Of a DNA stretch of 14,591 nucleotides, positions 7,236 through 14,395 are shown one piece after another. The DNA is from Gammaproteobacteria bacterium. GTDB lineage: Bacteria > Pseudomonadota > Gammaproteobacteria > Enterobacterales > Alteromonadaceae. The stretch is taken from positions 1 to 14,591 of the forward strand of contig JAIXSW010000287.1 of the NCBI GenBank assembly GCA_027484495.1, read 5' to 3'. Position 1 is the first letter of the stretch; every line of letters starts with the position of its first letter. The position numbers and the translations under genes were made by a program. The notes under the pieces are model-generated. The model saw only the letters and a program-made list of their open reading frames with translations, was not told the DNA's origin and did not search any database.

Positions 7236-7331
7236 ATGTCTAAAGTGTTGTGTTTACTGGGCCTGCTGTTGCGCTGGATCAACATGCTTTTTTGCGGAGC
7301 GCGTACAGTGAAATCAACATCACAGCGCTAG
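7236..7331 (+). CDS. Possible small hydrophobic protein, 31 residues
   Basis: ATG at 7236 has AAGG 7 bases before it and encodes MSKVLCLLGLLLRWINMLF followed by a short basic tail. The hydrophobic first two thirds could be one membrane-associated helix. It sits in the 272-base gap between the trp leader and the DksA-like gene. I know no family for it. The ORF is short enough to be chance; only the Shine-Dalgarno and hydrophobic pattern support it. Confidence 0.25.
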   Translation: MSKVLCLLGLLLRWINMLFCGARTVKSTSQR

Positions 7332-7387
7332 TTCACAGCACTACTATACAGCGCCAATTAAAAGAGCAACGTCAGGGAGTTCCGCCA

Positions 7388-7693
7388 ATGTCCGAACAAC
7401 GCCAACAGTTACTGGATTTGCAACAACAACTGCAACAACGCCTGATCGCGGTTCAGCGCGACTTACGCCAGACGCATGACGCGGATAGCGCCGAACAGGC
7501 GCAGCAACGTGAAAATGACGAAGTGCTGCAGCAGCTGGAACAACAACTACAACGCGAACTGTTGCAACTGCATCTTGCACTGGAGCGCCAGCAGCGTGGT
7601 GACTACGGTTTATGTGAGCAATGTGGTGCAGCTATTGCACCGGCGCGGCTGAAACTACTGCCATTTGCCTTACGCTGTCAGCACTGCGCCTGA
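7388..7693 (+). CDS. Short DksA/TraR-family zinc-finger protein
   Basis: 101 residues. The N-terminal two thirds (1-70) are a Gln/Leu/Arg-rich coiled coil, and the C-terminus is a four-cysteine zinc finger, CEQCG (Cys76, Cys79) and CQHC (Cys97, Cys100), with GDYGLCEQCGAAI typical of the family. DSAEQA (33-38) lies where the DxxDxA tip motif of DksA would be, with Glu in place of the second Asp. True DksA is about 150 residues, so this is a smaller paralogue like TraR or YbiI. Family members bind the RNA polymerase secondary channel; whether this one does is inferred. The frame is open further upstream, but ATG 7388 has GGGAG 8 bases before it and yields the family N-terminus. It is divergent from trp and upstream of rnm. 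Confidence 0.85.
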   Translation: MSEQRQQLLDLQQQLQQRLIAVQRDLRQTHDADSAEQAQQRENDEVLQQLEQQLQRELLQLHLALERQQRGDYGLCEQCGAAIAPARLKLLPFALRCQHCA

Positions 7694-7712
7694 GTGTAAA
7701 CTCTGTCCCTTC

Positions 7713-7741
7713 AGGCGCTGCCGATAGCCGTAGCAGCGCTT
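7713..7741 (+). terminator. Hairpin after the DksA-like gene
   Basis: AGGCGCTGC (7713-7721) pairs with GCAGCGCTT (7733-7741) as a 9-bp stem (one G-T) over an 11-base loop, 20 bases after the stop. The following TCTGTGG is a poor U-tract, so it may be a weak terminator or only an RNA 3'-end-stabilising structure. Confidence 0.35.
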
Positions 7742-7806
7742 CTGTGGCACAATTGCCGGCTCAGCGCCCGTGTTCCGGTGCGCGCTTCACGTCAATTGAG
7801 TCTTTC

Positions 7807-8748
7807 ATGAAATTTGATCTGCACAGTCACACTTTTTATTCCGACGGTATGCTCAGTCCTGCCGATTTATTGGCAAGAGCGGTTGAGCGTAAAGTCGATG
7901 TACTGGCGATCACCGATCACGACACCTTATTGGGCCTGGCGCCGGCCCGTGCTGCCATTGCCGACGCTGACTTACCGATCCGCCTGGTGGATGGCGTGGA
8001 GATCTCAACCAGCTGGTATGAATTTGAGATCCATATCGTTGGCCTGGCGATCGACCCCCACAACGACGGCCTGCAACAACGACTGGCCAGTCAGCAAGAG
8101 CGCCGGCTGGAACGCGCCCGGGAAATGGCCCGTCGCCTGACCAAACACAATGTACCGGATTGTTATGATGCGGTGCTGGCATTAGCCAACGGCGGTGCCG
8201 TCACGCGAACCCACTTTGCCCGTCATCTGATGGAAATTGGCAAAGCGACTTCGATGGCTGGTGTGTTTAAACATTATCTGGCGCGCGGCAAAGCCGGTTA
8301 TGTGCCAAATAATTGGGTGAGCTTGGCTGAAGCCGTGCAATGGATCCACGACGCGGGTGGTATCGCTGTGCTGGCGCATCCACTGCGTTACAACCTCAAC
8401 GGCAAATGGCTGACCAAGCTGATGCGGGAATTTGCTGCTGCGGGCGGTGATGCTGCCGAAGTGGCCAGTTGCCAGCTGACGCCGGTGCAAAAGCGTGATG
8501 TCTGGGCGTTGTGCCAGCAATTTGGTCTGGTCGCCTCACAAGGTTCGGATTTCCATCAGGCTACTGATTGGAGCGATCTGGGCCGTGGTTTGTATCTGAC
8601 CGACGATATCCGCACGGTCTGGCAACAATTTCCAGCGCTTTTTCCGCAGCCAGAACCGCAACCAGAACCACTGCCAGAAACGCATCCTGCACTGATGGCT
8701 GACGCTGAACCGCGCGAAAGCTCTGACAAGCCGGCGCTTTGCAGCTAA
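7807..8748 (+). CDS. rnm: PHP-domain 5'-3' exoribonuclease RNase AM (YciV/TrpH)
   Basis: Metal-dependent PHP phosphoesterase. The E. coli homologue (YciV/Rnm) trims 5' ends of rRNA and small RNAs and degrades 3',5'-nucleoside bisphosphates. The 313-residue product shows all PHP motifs: HSH (His6, His8) in DLHSHTFYSDG, ITDHDT (Asp37, His38), Glu65 in VEIS, His76, His191 in LAHPLRY, and GSDFH (Asp248, His250). Its place beside the trp operon and before yciO is conserved in E. coli. The open frame extends about 62 codons upstream, but ATG 7807 starts exactly at the family N-terminus; its Shine-Dalgarno (TTGAG) is weak. The C-terminus adds a Pro/Glu-rich stretch (about 280-293) and a polar tail, likely disordered. 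Confidence 0.92.
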   Translation: MKFDLHSHTFYSDGMLSPADLLARAVERKVDVLAITDHDTLLGLAPARAAIADADLPIRLVDGVEISTSWYEFEIHIVGLAIDPHNDGLQQRLASQQERRLERAREMARRLTKHNVPDCYDAVLALANGGAVTRTHFARHLMEIGKATSMAGVFKHYLARGKAGYVPNNWVSLAEAVQWIHDAGGIAVLAHPLRYNLNGKWLTKLMREFAAAGGDAAEVASCQLTPVQKRDVWALCQQFGLVASQGSDFHQATDWSDLGRGLYLTDDIRTVWQQFPALFPQPEPQPEPLPETHPALMADAEPRESSDKPALCS

Positions 8749-8833
8749 GCTGTAGCAAATGGTTGCAGTTTCGATTTAAGCTGCTGATCTCCGGTCATTT
8801 TCAAGATTTGCCGCAGGCAATAAGGATTCAGGC

Positions 8834-9454
8834 ATGAGCCAGTTTTTCTACGTTCATCCGGAAACGCCGCAAAGCCGGCTGATGAAACAAGCCGTCCACA
8901 TCATCAAACAAGGTGGTGTGGTGATTTATCCCACCGACAGCGGTTATGCACTTGGCTGTCAGCTTGGCGATAAAAACGCGCTGGAACGCATTCTGCAAAT
9001 CCGTCATATCAGTGGTGAGCACCATTTCACTATTATGTGCCGCGACCTCAGCGAATTGTCTATCTATGCCAAAGTTGAAAATACCGCGTTCCGGCTGATC
9101 AAAAACAACACGCCAGGCGCTTATACCTTCATCCTGCGCGGCACTAAAGAAGTGCCACGGCGCTTGCTGAATGAAAAGAAAAAGACCGTGGGTCTGCGCA
9201 TCCCGGACCACAAAATCGCGCTGGCGTTATTGGCCGAGCTTGGCGAACCTTTGATGTCGAGCTCACTGATTTTACCTGGACGCGAGTTTACCGAATCCGA
9301 TCCGGAAGAAATGCGCGACCAGCTCGAACGTCAGGTCGATCTCATTTTGCATGGCGGTATTCTGGCCGGTAATCCGACGACTGTGATCGATTTGTCTGAT
9401 GACAATCCGGTGGTGGTGCGTGAAGGCGCCGGTGCCGTGCAGCCGTTTTTATAA
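8834..9454 (+). CDS. yciO: YciO, Sua5/YciO/YrdC-fold protein
   Basis: 206 residues, the same length as E. coli YciO and similar throughout: it starts MSQFFYVHPE, has YPTDSGYALGC in the nucleotide-binding cleft, and NNTPGAYTFILRGTKEVPRR. The fold is that of threonylcarbamoyl-AMP synthases (TsaC/Sua5), which make the intermediate for the t6A37 tRNA modification. YciO itself is a paralogue whose cellular role is less certain, so I do not claim the TsaC function. The start has AAGGA 10 bases upstream. It follows rnm after 85 bases and precedes scpA by 11. Confidence 0.93.
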   Translation: MSQFFYVHPETPQSRLMKQAVHIIKQGGVVIYPTDSGYALGCQLGDKNALERILQIRHISGEHHFTIMCRDLSELSIYAKVENTAFRLIKNNTPGAYTFILRGTKEVPRRLLNEKKKTVGLRIPDHKIALALLAELGEPLMSSSLILPGREFTESDPEEMRDQLERQVDLILHGGILAGNPTTVIDLSDDNPVVVREGAGAVQPFL

Positions 9455-9465
9455 CAGCGCCGGCT

Positions 9466-10308
9466 ATGCCCGAAACAAATCAGTCTGCGACAATTCCAGC
9501 CGAAGCAGAATCACTCAGTCCGTTAACGGTACAACAAGTACTGCCGCTCGCCTTTGTCCGTGGCGAGGCGGTGCTGGAGCGGCCGGAAGATTTGTTTATT
9601 CCGCCGGACGCGCTGGAAGTGTTGCTGGAAGCTTTTGAAGGCCCGCTGGATTTTTTGCTTTATCTGATCCGCCGCCACAAGTTCGATATCGTCGATTTGC
9701 CGGTCAATGAAATCACGCTGCAGTACATGGAATATATTAACCTGATGCAGGAGCTGAATTTCGAACTGGCCGCCGAGTATCTGGTTATGGCGGCGATGCT
9801 GGCGGAAATTAAATCGCGCTTGTTGTTACCCAAGCGCGAAGCTGAGCAGGCTGAAGAGCTGGACCCGCGCGCAGAATTAGTGCGCCGGCTGCAAGAATAT
9901 GAACAGTTTAAGCTGGCGGCCACGCAGCTTGATGCAGTGCCACGGCAGGAACGGGATTTTTTCCCTACTCATGCTGCGCTGGCTGAGAATTTCGCACCTT
10001 TTGTTATCGAGCCGGACGTCAGTCTGGCCGAGCTGGTGCTGGCGTTACAAGACGTGTTCAAGCGCACCAAAGATTTTCAGCATCACCAGATCCAAAAAGA
10101 ACAATTATCGACGCGGGAACGGATGAGCCGGATCCTCGATTTGCTGCGTCAGCAGCCGGTATTGGCGTTTGGTCAGTGTTTTGCGCTGCAAGAAGGCCGG
10201 CAGGGCGTCGTCGTGACCTTTCTGGCGGTGCTGGAGTTGGTGAAAGAGAAATTGATCACGCTGACACAGGTCGAATCTTATGGTCAGATCCACCTGAAAT
10301 TGGCATAA
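9466..10308 (+). CDS. scpA: Segregation and condensation protein A (kleisin)
   Basis: 280 residues. ScpA is the kleisin that bridges SMC heads and binds a ScpB dimer in the bacterial condensin complex. The N-terminal kleisin block LEAFEGPLDFLLYLIRRHKFDI (about 50-71) and the helix with AAEYLVMAAMLAEIKSRLLLPKR are characteristic; the C-terminal winged helix follows near VTFLAVLELVKEKLI. A Pro/Glu-containing, less conserved stretch of about 45 residues precedes the kleisin block. The ATG lacks a visible Shine-Dalgarno and lies 11 bases after the yciO stop, so translation may depend on coupling. An alternative downstream start cannot be excluded. scpB follows. Confidence 0.92.
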   Translation: MPETNQSATIPAEAESLSPLTVQQVLPLAFVRGEAVLERPEDLFIPPDALEVLLEAFEGPLDFLLYLIRRHKFDIVDLPVNEITLQYMEYINLMQELNFELAAEYLVMAAMLAEIKSRLLLPKREAEQAEELDPRAELVRRLQEYEQFKLAATQLDAVPRQERDFFPTHAALAENFAPFVIEPDVSLAELVLALQDVFKRTKDFQHHQIQKEQLSTRERMSRILDLLRQQPVLAFGQCFALQEGRQGVVVTFLAVLELVKEKLITLTQVESYGQIHLKLA

Positions 10309-10371
10309 TACGCGGCCGTTTTCGGTTGCCAACACAGGCTTCCGGCGATGTACTGCAGACGAGGGACACCG

Positions 10372-10971
10372 ATGGCAACAAAAATTCAGGATGATCAGCT
10401 GGTTCAGCTGTTAGAGGCCTGTTTATTTGCCAGCGAGAAACCGCTGAGCCAGACTGAATTACTGGAAACCGTGCTGGCTGATTTTCAGCTTAGTAAAAAG
10501 CGGTTGCAGGCGGCGCTAACCCGGCTGGAACAGGATTATCAGGGCCGTGGTATCGGCCTGGTTGAAACCGCCAGTGGCTGGCAGTTCCAGACCAAGTCCG
10601 AATGGAGTCCTTATCTGGCCCGCCTGTGGCCAGAGCGTTCCCCGCGATACTCCAGAGCTGTGTTAGAAACGCTGGCATTGATTGCCTACCGTCAGCCCAT
10701 TACGCGCGGCGAAATTGAAGCGGTGCGTGGGGTCTCGGTCAGTAGCCAGATCATGCGTACCTTGCTCGACCGCGGTTGGGTCAAAGTCGTTGGGCACAAA
10801 GAAGTACCGGGGCGGCCGGGTTTATATGCCACCACTAAAGAATTTCTCGATTATTTTGGCGTAAAACGGCTCGATCAGCTGCCGCCATTACCTGAACTGG
10901 TGCCATTGGGACCATTATTTAATTCAATCTCTGAAAACACAGTCGCGAGGACTGAGGAGTCGCAAATATGA
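10372..10971 (+). CDS. scpB: Segregation and condensation protein B
   Basis: 199 residues with two winged-helix domains, partner of ScpA in the SMC-kleisin complex. Recognisable blocks are LEACLFASEKPLS at the N-terminus, LETLALIAYRQPITRGEIEAVRGV (shown in part; about residues 100-123) and VPGRPGLYATTKEFLDYFG near the C-terminus. The frame runs upstream to an ATG at 10348, but ATG 10372 has GAGGG 6 bases before it and gives the usual N-terminus (MATKIQDD). Its stop overlaps the rluB start as ATGA, so scpB and rluB are probably coupled. Confidence 0.94.
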   Translation: MATKIQDDQLVQLLEACLFASEKPLSQTELLETVLADFQLSKKRLQAALTRLEQDYQGRGIGLVETASGWQFQTKSEWSPYLARLWPERSPRYSRAVLETLALIAYRQPITRGEIEAVRGVSVSSQIMRTLLDRGWVKVVGHKEVPGRPGLYATTKEFLDYFGVKRLDQLPPLPELVPLGPLFNSISENTVARTEESQI

Positions 10972-11918
10972 GTGAAAAACTACAGAAAGTCCTGGCACGC
11001 AGTGGTGTCGGATCACGCCGCGAAATGGAAACGGTAATCAGCGCCGGCCGCGTCACAGTCGATGGCAAAGTGGCGCATCTGGGGGACCGGATCAATGCCA
11101 ATCAGCTGGTGCGCGTCGATGGTCATCCGGTCAAAATTGCCACTGAAGAAGAACAAGTCTGTCGTGTGGTGGCTTATCACAAGCCAGAAGGCGAAATTTG
11201 TACCCGTACCGACCCGGATGGGCGTCCAACCGTGTTTGACCGCCTGCCGAATATCCGCGGCGCCCGCTGGATTGCGATCGGTCGTCTCGATATTAATACC
11301 TCAGGTTTATTGCTGTTCACCACCGATGGTGAGCTGGCTAACCGCTTAATGCACCCGAAATTTGAAGTGGAACGCGAATACTCAGTGCGGGTATTTGGTG
11401 AAGTCAACGATGCCATTATTCAGCGTCTGCGGATTGGTGTCGAACTGGAAGATGGCAAAGCAAATTTCAAAAAAATCAAAGCTATGGGTGGCGAAGGTGT
11501 CAACCGTTGGTTTAATGTAGTGCTAACTGAAGGCCGCAACCGCGAAGTTCGGCGGATGTGGGAATCACAGGGTACTGTGGTGAACCGTTTAATCCGCATC
11601 CGTTATGGTGACCTGCTGCTGCCGAAGCATTTACCGGCGGGTGGTTATACCGAAATGGGTCTTGAAGACGTGAATTACCTGCGTAAGCTGGTACATCTGT
11701 CACTGGAAACTGAATCACTGGCCAAAGCCGAAGATCGCGACGAACGCCGGCGTCGCATGGCGTCAATTAAACGCGCGGTGCGTAAGTATCAGGTGAATCA
11801 GAAGTTGGTGGAAAAAGGCGAGAAGCCAGCGGCGAAACCGCGTGCTGAAAAAGCAAAAACGGATGAGAAAAAGCCCGGAAAAACCCCGTTTAAAGGGAAA
11901 AGCAGAACCCGCATCTGA
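10968..11918 (+). CDS. rluB: 23S rRNA pseudouridine synthase RluB
   Basis: 316 residues, RsuA/RluB family, expected to make pseudouridine at position 2605 (E. coli numbering) of 23S rRNA. An S4 RNA-binding domain occupies about residues 3-50 (KLQKVLARSGVGSRRE). The catalytic Asp108 is in GRLDINTSGLLLFTTDG, and EGRNREVRRMW is the later family motif. After about residue 245 there is a Lys/Arg/Ala-rich tail of about 70 residues, common in RluB and likely disordered and RNA-binding. The start overlaps scpB by 4 bases with GGAG upstream. RluF or RsuA are alternatives, but length, tail and synteny with yciO favour RluB. Confidence 0.92.
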   Translation: MSEKLQKVLARSGVGSRREMETVISAGRVTVDGKVAHLGDRINANQLVRVDGHPVKIATEEEQVCRVVAYHKPEGEICTRTDPDGRPTVFDRLPNIRGARWIAIGRLDINTSGLLLFTTDGELANRLMHPKFEVEREYSVRVFGEVNDAIIQRLRIGVELEDGKANFKKIKAMGGEGVNRWFNVVLTEGRNREVRRMWESQGTVVNRLIRIRYGDLLLPKHLPAGGYTEMGLEDVNYLRKLVHLSLETESLAKAEDRDERRRRMASIKRAVRKYQVNQKLVEKGEKPAAKPRAEKAKTDEKKPGKTPFKGKSRTRI

Positions 11919-11923
11919 TAGTT

Positions 11924-11945
11924 CTGTCACCGCGACAGTCGTTGT
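11924..11945 (+). terminator. Weak hairpin after rluB
   Basis: CTGTC (11924-11928) pairs with GACAG (11934-11938) over a 5-base loop just after the rluB stop, followed by TCGTTGT. The stem is short and the U-tract broken, so it may only lower read-through into the stator genes. Confidence 0.25.
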
Positions 11946-11960
11946 TATACAGGAGAATAC

Positions 11961-12722
11961 ATGAGTTTTATCGGAATTTTTGTTGCACTGGCCTGTATTA
12001 TCGGCGGCAACCTTTTAGAAGGCGGCCATCCGGGCGCATTGCTGAATTTACCTGCCTTTTTGATTGTGGTCGGTGCGACTTTTGGTGCCGCACTGACCCA
12101 GTTTCCGTTCTATGTAGTAGGGGGCGTAGGCAAACGCTTTATTTGGTTTATCCTGCCGCCAAAACGCGATTTGCTCGAGCGCAGCATGTTGTTGCAGGAT
12201 CTGGATAGTCAGGCACGCAAAGGTGGTTTCCTCGCGCTGGAAGAAAAGATTGATGAAATCACTGATCCTTTCCTGAAAAAAGGCCTATCGATGCTGGTCG
12301 ATGGCTTTGATAAAGATCGGATTATTGAGACGCTGGAAGATGACATTGAATTTGAATACGAAGATGTCGAACTGACGGCGAAATTTTTTGAGGCGATGGG
12401 CGGTTATGCACCGACAATGGGCATTATCGGGGCTGTATTAGGTCTGATCCATGCGATGGGTCTGCTAGACAAGCCTGACGAATTGGGTGGTGGTATAGCG
12501 GTAGCATTCGTCGCAACTATCTACGGCGTCGCTTTCGCCAACCTGCTGTTTTTACCATTTGGCAACCGTGTCAAATTATTCGCTCACGAAATTAAGCACT
12601 ACAACATGATGACGCTCGTCGCTATCGGCAGTATTGCGGATGGCGTTTCGCCACAACAGCTGGCGTCACGCTTACAAGGTTATGTTGGAGGCCACGGTGG
12701 CAAAGAAAGCAAAGAAGCCTGA
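11961..12722 (+). CDS. motC: Flagellar motor stator protein, MotA/MotC type
   Basis: 253 residues, with four predicted membrane segments (about 4-19, 28-50, 148-168 and 178-202) and a cytoplasmic loop between the second and third. In the inner membrane it would form the pentameric ring that couples ion flow to rotor torque. Arg86 and Glu94 in ARKGGFLALEE match the spacing of MotA Arg90 and Glu98 that contact FliG. Pro151 and Pro199 match the conserved MotA prolines. The NLLEGGHPGALLN and FEAMGGYAPTMGIIGAVLGL blocks resemble Pseudomonas MotC more than PomA. The fourth segment reads VATIYG; the driving ion cannot be fixed from this. ATG 11961 has AGGAG 7 bases upstream. The 3' end overlaps motD by 26 bases. 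Confidence 0.88.
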   Translation: MSFIGIFVALACIIGGNLLEGGHPGALLNLPAFLIVVGATFGAALTQFPFYVVGGVGKRFIWFILPPKRDLLERSMLLQDLDSQARKGGFLALEEKIDEITDPFLKKGLSMLVDGFDKDRIIETLEDDIEFEYEDVELTAKFFEAMGGYAPTMGIIGAVLGLIHAMGLLDKPDELGGGIAVAFVATIYGVAFANLLFLPFGNRVKLFAHEIKHYNMMTLVAIGSIADGVSPQQLASRLQGYVGGHGGKESKEA

Positions 12723-13701
12723 ACCGCCAGAGAACCATGAACGCTGGTTGGTGTCTTTTGCCGACTATATGACGTTATTGTTCGCGCTGTTTGTTGTGTT
12801 GTATTCGTTTGCGATGGCCAAGCAGTCTGAATATAACGCGATGGTCAAAGCCTTTATGGATTCGATGGGGCAGGTTGGTTTGATCTCCCGCCCGTCGGGC
12901 TCGCCGGTGTTGGAAGGTGGCAACGGGATCCTCGATAAACAAAAAGATGTCGCCGTCGAAACCAAAGAAGATACACCGGCGCAGCTGATTCCGAGTGAGG
13001 CACCGCCGATCCCGGAACAAGCGATAGATTTAAACGTTGGTAATGCAAAAATCAGCGCGCCGATCGATATGCACAAAGACGAAACTGCTGCATTGTTAAG
13101 CCAACAAAAAGATCAGGATGAGTTACTGGGTAAACTACGCAACCAGTTAGCCAACAAACGGGTAGAGATTGAGGCGCTGGGTCAGCAAATCATTATCCGC
13201 ATCAACGACAAAGGTTTGTTTCCGGCCGGTTCAGCCAACCTGCAGCCACAATTCAAACCGGTGTTGAATGATATCGCGAAAGTATTGGCGGATGTTCCCG
13301 GTGAAATTACTGTTACCGGCCATACCGATGACAATTTAAGTGATATTGAAGGCCTGTACACCAGCAACTGGCAGCTGTCAGCGCTCCGTGCAGTGGCTGT
13401 GGTTGAACAAATGTTACATCACCATGCGCTTGATGGGCATCGCGTTGTGGCGCAAGGCCGCGCGGACACCCATCCGCGTTTTCCAAACGACAGTGCAGAA
13501 AATCGAGCCAAAAACCGCCGGATTGAGATTTCGATTTTGCAAGGCTCTGTTGATGAGGGCGGTACTATTGATGTCAAACCAAGTACTGCCGCTCCTGCTG
13601 CCAGTGAGAATCCGGCGACAGAAAAAGCTGCGGCTGAACCAGTGCCGGTGACAACGCCACCGGCGAACGAACAGCCAACGTCAGTGGTTAAAGGTCAATA
13701 A
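12697..13701 (+). CDS. motD: Flagellar motor stator protein, MotB/MotD type (OmpA-like)
   Basis: 334 residues from a GTG start. GGAGG lies 5 bases before that GTG, which I prefer over upstream in-frame ATGs buried in motC. The short Lys-rich cytoplasmic N-terminus leads to one membrane helix (about 20-38) starting SFADYMTLLFALFVV, where Asp23 is the ion-binding Asp equivalent to MotB Asp32. A plug and linker region follows, then an OmpA-like peptidoglycan-binding domain (about 165-282) with GHTDD (208-212) and NRAKNRRIEI. It would anchor the motC/motD stator to the cell wall. A Pro/Ala/Glu-rich tail of about 50 residues after the OmpA domain is probably disordered. The stop overlaps the end of the convergent minus-strand gene by 7 bases. 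Confidence 0.9.
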   Translation: MAKKAKKPEPPENHERWLVSFADYMTLLFALFVVLYSFAMAKQSEYNAMVKAFMDSMGQVGLISRPSGSPVLEGGNGILDKQKDVAVETKEDTPAQLIPSEAPPIPEQAIDLNVGNAKISAPIDMHKDETAALLSQQKDQDELLGKLRNQLANKRVEIEALGQQIIIRINDKGLFPAGSANLQPQFKPVLNDIAKVLADVPGEITVTGHTDDNLSDIEGLYTSNWQLSALRAVAVVEQMLHHHALDGHRVVAQGRADTHPRFPNDSAENRAKNRRIEISILQGSVDEGGTIDVKPSTAAPAASENPATEKAAAEPVPVTTPPANEQPTSVVKGQ

Positions 13702-13889
13702 TAAATATCAGAGCTTTGATGAATTTGCGGCTCATCCTGCAGTTCTTCAAAGCTAACGGCGAAGTGTTTAGTTTGGTCATGTAAATCCGACAGATACACG
13801 GCTCTGTCTTGCGCATCAATCCAACTGACGACGCCGGCGCCTTTTTTACTCTGGCAAACCATTCCTAACTTGAGCTCTTGCACATTCAT
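13695..13889 (-). CDS. Small protein of unknown function, 64 residues
   Basis: I do not recognise this gene. It has a strong AGGAGG 7 bases before its ATG and a promoter-like sequence about 50 bases upstream, so I think it is real. The product begins MNVQELKLGMVCQSKKGAGV and continues with alternating hydrophobic residues (VVSWIDAQDRAVYLSDL), suggesting a small beta-barrel, possibly SH3-like; it has no signal peptide or membrane segment and ends acidic and polar. It lies between the convergent motD and the FlhB-like gene on its own strand. A role in motility is suggested by location only. The frame is open to 13934, but no ribosome site supports a longer form. Confidence 0.65.
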   Translation of the reverse strand: MNVQELKLGMVCQSKKGAGVVSWIDAQDRAVYLSDLHDQTKHFAVSFEELQDEPQIHQSSDIYY

Positions 13890-13937
13890 CGGTGGCCTCC
13901 TGATTTTCTGACAGAACTGTAACGTTAGACGCATTTA

Positions 13938-13967
13938 ATTACAGATGTGAGATCCGACCAGTTCCAA
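13938..13967 (-). promoter_or_regulatory. Probable promoter of the 64-residue gene
   Basis: On the minus strand TTGGAA (13967-13962) and TGTAAT (13943-13938) are 18 bases apart, 49 bases before the ATG; the -10 element matches five of six consensus bases. The rest of the gap 13890-14092 holds an AT-rich stretch (about 13984-14012) and the hairpin below, with no other ORF I can support. Confidence 0.45.
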
Positions 13968-14065
13968 ATTCAGCTAACTTGCGCATTTGGCAAATAATTT
14001 ATTTTTTAGCCGTGGTTACACCCAAACTCAGCATGCAAGCAGACTGTGACCAGCAGATGACGTTG

Positions 14066-14091
14066 CTGTAAACACTGGCCGGTGTGGCCAG
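14066..14091 (-). terminator. Probable terminator of the FlhB-like gene
   Basis: One base after the stop codon, the minus strand has CTGGCC-ACACC-GGCCAG (14091-14075), a 6-bp GC-rich stem with a 5-base loop, followed by TGTTTACAG. The U-tract is short, so termination may be partial. Confidence 0.45.
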
Positions 14092-14092
14092 A

Positions 14093-14395
14093 TCAGCTTT
14101 TAAAATCGATTTTTTGATGAATGTTGACCCAGTTGTCGGGGAATTTGCCCTGTAACACATAAGAAAAGGCAATCAGTTCGGCAATGAGGACGTACAACTC
14201 CGGTGGGATCTGATCACCCAGTTCCATCCGTTGCAGCAGCTGATTTAACTGTTCGTCTTCATGGATTAACACGCCATGTTCGCGCGCCAGAGCGATGATA
14301 TCAGCAGCCAAATCGCCATGACCCTTGGCGATGATTTTCGGCGCATTTTTGCCGTCATAATGCAGCGCGACTGCGCTTTGTGGTTTGTCACTCAT
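14093..14395 (-). CDS. Stand-alone FlhB C-terminal-domain protein
   Basis: 100 residues that align by eye with only the cytoplasmic C-terminal domain of FlhB/YscU: AVALHYDGKNAPKIIAKGHG, then GVLIHEDEQLNQLL, LGDQIPPELYVLIAELIAF. FlhB is the export-gate switch of the flagellar type III system. The four-helix membrane part is absent, and the NPTH autocleavage site that normally precedes AVAL is missing (here KPQSAVAL). Such small homologues (often called FhlB or FlhB2) are known next to fliK-like genes; they may help hook-length or substrate switching, but the role is not settled. The ATG overlaps the upstream gene as ATGA. Confidence 0.8.
   Translation of the reverse strand: MSDKPQSAVALHYDGKNAPKIIAKGHGDLAADIIALAREHGVLIHEDEQLNQLLQRMELGDQIPPELYVLIAELIAFSYVLQGKFPDNWVNIHQKIDFKS

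Noticed and set aside
7694..7806. Promoter for rnm at CACAAT (7748-7753)
   Set aside because: The region 17 bases upstream has no -35 resemblance; co-transcription with the DksA-like gene is equally possible.
8182..8520. A 112-codon minus-strand ORF within rnm
   Set aside because: Antisense shadow of a gene with all PHP motifs intact.
10300..10315. Promoter for scpB at the end of scpA (CATAAT)
   Set aside because: No -35-like sequence at the right distance; one AT-rich hexamer is not enough.
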